Source: RGIG9115 sp045128915 (GTDB lineage: Bacteria > Bacillota > Clostridia > UBA1381). Taken from it: 64,000 bases of DNA. The DNA lies in contig JBGVIT010000008.1 of assembly GCA_045128915.1 (NCBI GenBank), positions 3,275-67,274 on the forward strand, written 5' to 3'. The position numbers and the translations under genes were made by a program. The notes beneath the pieces were generated by a model. It had not been told where the DNA came from. It saw nothing but the letters and a program-made list of their open reading frames with translations, and did no database searches. Shown here one piece after another: positions 58,082 to 64,000 of this stretch. Within the stretch, counting starts at the first letter, position 1; every line of letters begins with the position of its first letter.

Positions 58082-60166
58082 ATGGTAAAGCTTGCCAAAA
58101 CAGCGGGGTTTTGCTATGGAGTAAAGCGCGCGGTAGATGAGGTGTATGCAGCGGTAGAGTCAGGGGAAAAAATCTGTACTCTCGGAAAGCTTATTCATAA
58201 TCAGCAGGTGGTTGATGACCTTGAAAGTAAAGGTGTCAAATGGTATGATAGTATAGAACAGGTTCCTGATAACACAAAGGTCATAATCCGCACTCATGGG
58301 GTGGGCAAAGCTGTTTATGAACAGTTAAAGGCCCGGAATAAGTCATATACAAATCTCACTTGTCCCTTTGTAGAAAAAATCCATAAAATAGTTTCAAAGC
58401 ACTATGACGAAGGCTTTAAAATCATCATAGTAGGCGACAAAAATCATCCTGAGGTAATAGGCATAAACGGATGGTGTAATAACGAGGCTTTAGTCCTTTA
58501 TGATACCGAAACTCAGGTCCCGTCGGAATTTGTCAACAGCCCATGTTGTGTTGTTGCACAAACGACAATAAATAAAGAAAAATTTGTTCAAATCGTACAA
58601 TTTATAAAAAAAACTTGCAAAGATGTGCAATTTTTTGATACAATATGCAATGCAACAACAAAACGTCAGGAGGAAGCAGCTCAGCTCGCTGCTGACAGCG
58701 ACGTTATGCTTGTGGTCGGCGGAATGGAAAGCTCCAACACGGCTAAGCTTTATGAGATTTCAAAGAGCCTTTGCCCTTGTACTTTCCATATTCAGACATA
58801 TGAGGATATTCCTCAGCAGATAAATAAAAATAATAAAAAGATAGGTATTACGGCGGGAGCGTCGACGCCCGGACGTATTATCGAGGAGGTAGTTAGAGCT
58901 ATGGAAGAAAATCTGAAGAAAGAAGAAACTTTTGCAGAGCTGTTTGAACAGTACGGAAGCAGAACACTCAACAACGGTGACATCGTAGAAGGTGTAGTTG
59001 TAGAGGTAAGAAACAATGAGGTTATTGTTGACCTTGGCGGATTCAAGTATAACGGTCAGTTAGCACTTGACCAGATGACAGACGATCCATCTGCAAAGAC
59101 TTCAGATCTGGTTAAACCCGGTGATGATATTAAGGTATATGTTATCGGTGTAAATGACAGCGAAGGAAAGGTTGTACTTTCACGCAAAAAGATTGTACAG
59201 CAGGAAAGCTGGAACAAAGTTAAGGAAGCATATGAAAATGGAGAAGTATTGGACGGCAAAATCATTAAGGCTGTTAAAGGCGGAGTGATTGCACACGCTC
59301 TTGATACACAGGTATTTATCCCTGCAAGACAAGCTTCCGAAAGATTCGTACAGGATCTCCAGACTCTCGTAGGCACACAGGTTCAGCTGAAGCTTACAGA
59401 GGTTGATGATAGAAGAAAGCGCGTTGTAGGTTCAGTAAGAGTTCTTCTGGACGCTGCAAGAAAAGAAAAGGAAGATGCTTTCTGGGCAGATGTTGAAGTT
59501 GGCAAGACATATCAGGGCACAGTTAAGTCACTTACAAGCTTCGGTGCGTTTGTTGACCTCGGCGGTGTTGACGGTCTTGTTCACATCAGCGAGCTTTCAT
59601 GGAGCAGAATCAAGCATCCGTCAGAGGTTGTAGCCGTTGGCGATGTTGTTGAAGTATATATCAAGGACCTTAAGGCAGAATCAAAGAAGATTTCTCTTGG
59701 TTATAAAAAGACAGAGGACGATCCCTGGGCTATTGCTAAGAGCAAGTACTCAATCGGCGATATCGTATCAGTTAAGATTGTAAGAATGCTTTCATTCGGT
59801 GCTTTCGCAGAGCTTATGCCTACAGTTGACGGTCTTATCCACGTATCACAGATAGCTGAAAAGAGAATTGAAAAGCCTGAAGATGTTCTTTCAATCGGTC
59901 AGGTAGTAGATGCTCAGATTACAGACATTAATTGGGAAACAAAGAAAATCAGCCTCAGCATAAGAGCGCTTCTCGAAGCTCTCAGACCTGTTGAAGAAGC
60001 AGTTCCCATGCCTGAAGAAGAAGCAGCAGAAGGCGAAGTTCTCGCATACTCAACAGAAGCAACAGACGAAGAAAAGGCTGCAGCAGTAGCTGAATTCGTT
60101 GAAGAAGAAGTTGAAGTTGCAGAAGAAGCTCCCGTTGAGGAAGCACCCGCAGAAGATGCTGAATAA
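58082..60166 (+). CDS. ispH: IspH (HMBPP reductase) fused to ribosomal S1-type RNA-binding domains
   Basis: The 694-residue protein joins IspH (residues 1 to about 278) to four S1 domains (about 298-370, 385-455, 471-540, 556-632) and an acidic tail. The IspH part has its three iron-sulfur Cys (11, 94, 189), H39, H72, H122/E124 and TAGASTP. S1 repeats are seen in KSLTSFGAFVDLGGVDGLVH and RMLSFGAFAELMPTVDGLIH. It makes IPP/DMAPP in the non-mevalonate pathway and probably also serves as S1. Such fusions are known in Clostridia. It follows the LCP gene by 10 bases. Confidence 0.95.
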   Translation: MVKLAKTAGFCYGVKRAVDEVYAAVESGEKICTLGKLIHNQQVVDDLESKGVKWYDSIEQVPDNTKVIIRTHGVGKAVYEQLKARNKSYTNLTCPFVEKIHKIVSKHYDEGFKIIIVGDKNHPEVIGINGWCNNEALVLYDTETQVPSEFVNSPCCVVAQTTINKEKFVQIVQFIKKTCKDVQFFDTICNATTKRQEEAAQLAADSDVMLVVGGMESSNTAKLYEISKSLCPCTFHIQTYEDIPQQINKNNKKIGITAGASTPGRIIEEVVRAMEENLKKEETFAELFEQYGSRTLNNGDIVEGVVVEVRNNEVIVDLGGFKYNGQLALDQMTDDPSAKTSDLVKPGDDIKVYVIGVNDSEGKVVLSRKKIVQQESWNKVKEAYENGEVLDGKIIKAVKGGVIAHALDTQVFIPARQASERFVQDLQTLVGTQVQLKLTEVDDRRKRVVGSVRVLLDAARKEKEDAFWADVEVGKTYQGTVKSLTSFGAFVDLGGVDGLVHISELSWSRIKHPSEVVAVGDVVEVYIKDLKAESKKISLGYKKTEDDPWAIAKSKYSIGDIVSVKIVRMLSFGAFAELMPTVDGLIHVSQIAEKRIEKPEDVLSIGQVVDAQITDINWETKKISLSIRALLEALRPVEEAVPMPEEEAAEGEVLAYSTEATDEEKAAAVAEFVEEEVEVAEEAPVEEAPAEDAE

Positions 60167-60180
60167 TAACTAAACATACA

Positions 60181-60213
60181 AAAACCTCTCAAGATGCTTT
60201 GAGAGGTTTTTTT
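60181..60213 (+). terminator. terminator after ispH-S1
   Basis: AAAACCTCTCAA and TTGAGAGGTTTT form a 12-bp stem with a T-run after it. Confidence 0.9.
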
Positions 60214-60216
60214 GTG

Positions 60217-60246
60217 CCGTGTGGGTTGACACGGTCTTGTTATAAT
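60217..60246 (+). promoter_or_regulatory. GH116 gene promoter region with dyad
   Basis: CCGTGT (60217-60222) and ACACGG (60229-60234) form a perfect dyad around GGGTTG. TATAAT lies at 60241-60246. TTGACA at 60226-60231 is only 9 bases from the -10, so the true -35 is probably poor and the dyad could be a LacI-type operator. Confidence 0.5.
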
Positions 60247-60277
60247 GATAAACTGACTCATATAGGAGGTTGTTATT

Positions 60278-62836
60278 ATGAAATATACAGCAGAATATAC
60301 CAGAGAAATATCCTTTCCCATAGGTGGAATCGGAACAGGAAGTATAGGCCTTGCAGGCAATGGCGACTTGATGGATTGGGAGATTTTCAATCGCCCTTCA
60401 AAAGGAAGCCTCAACGGCAATACCCATTTTGCAATCAAAGCTATAAAAGACAATAAACCCATTACATATATTTTAAACGGCGATATTCAAAAGGACTATA
60501 TAGGTCAGTACCAGAAAAGCCGTTTTTCAGGCTATGGTTTCGGACCTAATCAACAGCGTATGCTTGGCTTTACTCATTTTAAAAATGTGGAGTTTGACGG
60601 CGAGTTCCCATTTGCAAACCTCACCTATACAGACGAGGCTTTTCCGGGCGTTGTAAAGCAGACCGCATTTAACCCATTTATACCCGGTGACTCTGAAAAC
60701 TCAAGTATTCCTGCAGCTTTTTTTGAGATAGAAGTGTCAAATACAGAAAATCAGCCAATAAAGTATCAGGTTGCATTTTCAGTCCGAAATCCCTTTGCTG
60801 TATCAAATAACATCAAAACTCAAAAAGATGGCTGCGCCATGATAACCATGAAGAATGCAGGGGTTGACGAATCAGATTTTAACTACGGAGACCTGACTGT
60901 TGTTACAGACAGCCCTGATGTTTTCACCCAAACCTATTGGTACAGAGGCTCATGGATGGATTCGGTGGTAACCTATTGGAATGAATTCAACTCAGTTTAT
61001 GACCTTAAGGACAGAACATACCCCTTGCAGACCAACAAATCCGGAGACGACCAAATCAAAAGAGGCTATGATACATGTACAATAGCCGCAGAGCTTCAGT
61101 TAGCTGCAGGTGAAAGAAAAAAAGTAAGATTTGTGCTATCATGGAACATACCAAACGTATATAACTATTGGAGTGAGTACAAAAATGATAAAGGTGAGCA
61201 TATAGGCTGGAAAAACTACTATGCCTCAGTATATGATACATCTTTGGAATCTGCCATTTACGCTATAAAAAATTGGGATAGTCTTTATACAAGAACAAAA
61301 ATGTTTAAAGACGCCCTCTATTCAACAACAATGCCTGATGAAATAATAGAAGCGGCAGCTGCAAATCTCTCAATTCTCAAATCAGCAACAGTTCTTAGAA
61401 CGCAAGACGGTTCATTCTACGGCTTTGAGGGATGTCATGAAAATGAGGGTTGCTGTGAGGGAACTTGTCAGCACGTGTGGAACTATGCATATGCTATGTG
61501 CTTTCTTTTCCCTGACCTTGAACGTTCCATAAGAGACCTTGAATTCAAGTACGCTCTTGATACAGACGGCAGAATGCCGTTTCGTATGACGATGCCTCCG
61601 GGCAGAGAAATGAGTGACCACAGAGCATGTGTTGACGGACAGATGGGCGCAGTAATAAAGAGCTATCGTGAATGGAAAATATCAGGTGATACAAATTGGC
61701 TCAAAAATAATTGGCAAAGCATCAAAAAAGCTCTTGAATATGCATGGAGTCCTGACAACTACGACAAATGGGATTTTGATAAGGACGGAGTGCTTGAAGG
61801 ACGTCAGCATCATACTCTTGACATGGAACTGTTTGGCCCGTCATCATGGCTTCAGAGTATGTATCTCACAGCGCTCAAAGCAGCGGCTGAAATGGCAGAA
61901 TTTCTGGGAGAAGCAGATAAAGCAAAAGAGTACATGGAAATATTCCAAAAAGGTTTTGAATGGACCAGATGTAATCTTTTTAACGGAAAGTACTTCATAC
62001 AGCAAATTGACCTTTCCGACAAATCTGTTGTGGATAAGTTTGATGCTGCCGAGAGATATTGGAACGACGAACAAAACCAGATAAAATACCAGATTGCAGA
62101 CGGTTCATCAATCGATCAGGTGCTTGGTCAATGGCATGCAGATATTCTCGGTCTGGGAGATGTGCTTGATGCCGACCAGCTTTCAGTAGCATTAGACAGT
62201 ATGATGAATAATAACTATAAACAGTCAATGCGCGGCTTTGTAAATCCTTGGCGTTTGTTCTCACTCTATGACGATTCAGGAACAGTAATTTGTGACTATC
62301 CCGACGGAGCTGAAAAGCCAAAAATCCCCATACCGTACTGTGAGGAAACAATGACGGGATTTGAATACTCATTTGCAGGAATTCTTTGCTCAAGAGGCAT
62401 GATTGACGAGGGTGTTAAGGTAACAAAGGCTGTACGTGACCGCTTCAAAGGCGATAAGCGAAACCCCTGGAACGAGTTTGAATGTGGCAGTAACTATGCA
62501 CGTGCTATGGCAAGCTATGCAATGATTCCAATACTTTCAGGCTTCAGCTTTCATATGCCAAACCGACACATAGGCTTTAACCCCAGACTTAAGGAAAACT
62601 TATTCAGCACCGTATGGAGTCTTGAGGGCGCGTGGGGCGTGTTTGAAAAGTCAGCAGGTAAGTCAGTTCTTACAGTAAAAGAGGGAGCTTTGTCATTGAA
62701 ATCCTTTGGCGCAAGCTTTGCAGAGAATATAACATCTTTAAAAATTGACGGACAAGCTATTGATTTTACGTTCAAAAATGGTATAATATACTTTGATGAA
62801 ACAGCTATAAATCAGAGTATGGAGGTTGAATTTTGA
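60278..62836 (+). CDS. GH116-like beta-glycosidase
   Basis: The 852-residue cytoplasmic protein (no signal peptide) has an N-terminal beta-sandwich starting SFPIGGIGTGSIGLAGNG and a C-terminal (alpha/alpha)6 barrel containing CHENEGCCEGTCQHVWNYAY and HHTLDMELFGPSSWLQ. The last segment holds Asp515 at the acid/base position of GH116 (TxGH116, GBA2). It probably hydrolyses beta-glucosides or xylosides. GGAGG precedes ATG at 60278; the LacI regulator overlaps its end. Confidence 0.82.
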   Translation: MKYTAEYTREISFPIGGIGTGSIGLAGNGDLMDWEIFNRPSKGSLNGNTHFAIKAIKDNKPITYILNGDIQKDYIGQYQKSRFSGYGFGPNQQRMLGFTHFKNVEFDGEFPFANLTYTDEAFPGVVKQTAFNPFIPGDSENSSIPAAFFEIEVSNTENQPIKYQVAFSVRNPFAVSNNIKTQKDGCAMITMKNAGVDESDFNYGDLTVVTDSPDVFTQTYWYRGSWMDSVVTYWNEFNSVYDLKDRTYPLQTNKSGDDQIKRGYDTCTIAAELQLAAGERKKVRFVLSWNIPNVYNYWSEYKNDKGEHIGWKNYYASVYDTSLESAIYAIKNWDSLYTRTKMFKDALYSTTMPDEIIEAAAANLSILKSATVLRTQDGSFYGFEGCHENEGCCEGTCQHVWNYAYAMCFLFPDLERSIRDLEFKYALDTDGRMPFRMTMPPGREMSDHRACVDGQMGAVIKSYREWKISGDTNWLKNNWQSIKKALEYAWSPDNYDKWDFDKDGVLEGRQHHTLDMELFGPSSWLQSMYLTALKAAAEMAEFLGEADKAKEYMEIFQKGFEWTRCNLFNGKYFIQQIDLSDKSVVDKFDAAERYWNDEQNQIKYQIADGSSIDQVLGQWHADILGLGDVLDADQLSVALDSMMNNNYKQSMRGFVNPWRLFSLYDDSGTVICDYPDGAEKPKIPIPYCEETMTGFEYSFAGILCSRGMIDEGVKVTKAVRDRFKGDKRNPWNEFECGSNYARAMASYAMIPILSGFSFHMPNRHIGFNPRLKENLFSTVWSLEGAWGVFEKSAGKSVLTVKEGALSLKSFGASFAENITSLKIDGQAIDFTFKNGIIYFDETAINQSMEVEF

Positions 62837-63735
62837 AAACTATCAGAATAAGTATTTCAGAGCTTGCCGCAATTTGCAATGTATCACCGGGAACGGTGGA
62901 CAGAGCCTTGAATAACCGTTCAGGTATCAATCCGCAGACAAAGGAGAAAATACTAAAGGTTGCAAAAGAGTACGGGTATCGTCCATGTGTTGGTGAAAGC
63001 ACCGATAAAATAAAAGGCAGGATAGGTATTATAGTATTCAATCTGGAAAATGAGTATTTTTCAAAGCTTATTGAAGAAGTGGAGCAAATACTGTGTGAAG
63101 CAAATTACGCCACTACTATAATGCTCAGTCACTATGATAAGCAGCGTGAGATTGAATGTATCAGGAGCCTGTACAATATGGGTGTTGACGGAATAATACT
63201 ATGCCCCGTAAACAGCGGCGAGGAATTTGAAAACTATCTGAAGCTGTTCCATATTCCCATTATCACTACGGGCAACAGAATAGGTTCAACCGCCTATATA
63301 GGTGTAGATGATTTTAATGCAATGAAGGAGTTTGCAGGAGAGCTTTTGCAAAAAGATTATGAGCAGATTATATATTTTTCTCCTGCTATAAACTATGAAA
63401 CAGCCCATGCACAGAGGCTTCGCTACGAAGGCTTCATGGCGGCTTTAGAGGGCAGGGATTATTCAGTTGTTACGGATATTGAGGATATAGCGGAAAGCTA
63501 CTCTCCCGAAACTCTTATTATCTGCTCAACGGACTACTATGCCCTTAAGGTTTATTTCAAGGCAAAAAATGCAACTATTGCGGGATTTGATAATATTGAT
63601 ATTCTTGATAAATATAAAATCAAAATCCATTCCGTGGGCTATTCACTAAAAGAAATAGCAAAAGACGCATTTGAAATGATACTCCAAAAAAATGTTCGGA
63701 CAAAATTGATAGACCATTATACAGTATTCAGATAA
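62833..63735 (+). CDS. LacI-family transcriptional regulator
   Basis: The 300-residue repressor has the HTH SISELAAICNVSPGTVDRAL followed by NNRSGINPQTKEKILKVAKE and the hinge helix. A type I periplasmic-binding-fold sensor (IGIIVFNLENEYFSKLIEEV, GVDGIILCPVNS) follows. The start is TTG overlapping the GH116 stop (TTGA) with GGAGG. It likely controls the GH116 gene. The C-terminus is short of the usual 330 residues, so some sensor sequence may be reduced. Confidence 0.88.
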   Translation: MKTIRISISELAAICNVSPGTVDRALNNRSGINPQTKEKILKVAKEYGYRPCVGESTDKIKGRIGIIVFNLENEYFSKLIEEVEQILCEANYATTIMLSHYDKQREIECIRSLYNMGVDGIILCPVNSGEEFENYLKLFHIPIITTGNRIGSTAYIGVDDFNAMKEFAGELLQKDYEQIIYFSPAINYETAHAQRLRYEGFMAALEGRDYSVVTDIEDIAESYSPETLIICSTDYYALKVYFKAKNATIAGFDNIDILDKYKIKIHSVGYSLKEIAKDAFEMILQKNVRTKLIDHYTVFR

Positions 63736-63782
63736 AAAATGGGGCTGTTTATAAAGTCAGCTCGCAATCCTAAGGGGATGGT

Positions 63783-63905
63783 TAAAAATAGTGCAGAACG
63801 GATGAAACGAAGTATTGTGCGGTCTAAGCCGCACAATACCCTGCCCGAAGGCGTACGAAGGTACGTCGAGTGGTGAGTTAAATTCGTAGTTCAATGACAT
63901 AAAAA
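63783..63905 (+). repeat. dispersed hairpin repeat, copy B
   Basis: It starts AAAAATAGTGCAGAACGG and contains the stem TATTGTGCGG/CCGCACAATA around TCTAAG. The stem GGCGTAC/GTACGTC around GAAG follows, then GTGAGTTA...TTCGTA and TTCAATGACAT. The same blocks in copy A (read on the minus strand) pair with changed bases, supporting a selected fold. A related GCTGTTTATAAAGTCA block lies at 63744-63759, as in copy C. Confidence 0.75.
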
Positions 63906-63911
63906 CACGAA

Positions 63912-63935
63912 AAAATCCGCAAGTTTGCGGATTTT
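63912..63935 (+). terminator. terminator after copy B
   Basis: AAAATCCGCAA and TTGCGGATTTT around GT. Beyond it, 63937-64000 shows nothing recognisable. Confidence 0.8.
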
Positions 63936-64000
63936 CTCAATGATTTATAAGTTTTCTGAATTTTTGGAATGCTTATAATAACAGTTTCACGTCATTGATC

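Noticed and set aside
1..64000. CRISPR array, rRNA or tRNA genes
   Set aside because: No regularly spaced identical repeats and no recognisable rRNA or tRNA sequence were seen by eye; a tRNAscan and CRISPR finder run would be decisive.

Overview
The window looks like a chromosomal segment of a spore-forming, low-to-mid GC Gram-positive anaerobe of the class Clostridia, probably a gut commensal. The evidence is sporulation and germination genes (spoIIE, gpr, spoVAD, spoVAE), an IspH-ribosomal protein S1 fusion of the type seen in Clostridia, many AGGAGG ribosome binding sites, and sigma-A promoters with 17-base spacers in AT-rich gaps. I could not place it at genus level from sequence alone. 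No rRNA, tRNA, CRISPR array, prophage or complete insertion sequence was seen. It reads as ordinary core chromosome broken up by small catabolic islands.

Layout. 1-11.3 kb is mostly minus strand: a partial phenylacetate-CoA ligase behind a long structured leader with a terminator; a likely operon pnp-argC-argB-proS-HIT-eutS-eutP; rpsO and rpmE upstream of it; and an EamA transporter, metallophosphoesterase and tyrosine recombinase group. 11.3-14.4 kb is plus strand: a preQ1-controlled queT gene, then rpmG-secE-nusG-rplK-rplA ending in a terminator without rplJL. 14.4-20.6 kb is accessory: a regulator remnant, DeoR/transaldolase, a glycosidase remnant, a six-hairpin glycosidase-like protein with a DMT transporter, and an AraC regulator coupled to bioY. 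20.7-29.2 kb is core: topA, trmFO, rpsB-tsf, pyrH-frr-uppS-cdsA. 29.3-34 kb is an amino-sugar type island (GH3, NagB-like, PIG-L deacetylase, divergent AraC).

34-37.9 kb is glycolytic (pgk-tpiA-gpmI, minus strand). 38-42.8 kb is an amino-acid ABC transporter operon ending in a TrpR/YerC-like regulator and a GT-C type membrane protein; a perfect palindrome sits in its promoter. 42.8-49 kb carries spoIIE, with a Spo0A-type promoter, and a heterodimeric ABC exporter. 49-52 kb has an NSS symporter and two tandem, mutually similar membrane proteins. 51.7-58 kb has gpr, a YfmF/YfmH-like M16 pair, spoVAD-spoVAE without spoVAC, and an LCP protein. 58-64 kb has ispH-S1 and a GH116-like glycosidase with a LacI regulator.

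The strongest non-textbook signals are: (1) a dispersed, hairpin-rich, imperfectly inverted-ended repeat family with about five copies in gene-end or intergenic positions; (2) the unassigned structured leader of the phenylacetate-CoA ligase gene; (3) the palindrome and its partial direct repeat upstream of the TrpR-family/ABC operon; (4) the amino-sugar island, whose NagB-like and GH3 members lack conserved catalytic residues and whose two promoters carry similarly placed dyads; (5) an isolated eutS-eutP pair in a translation/arginine operon.
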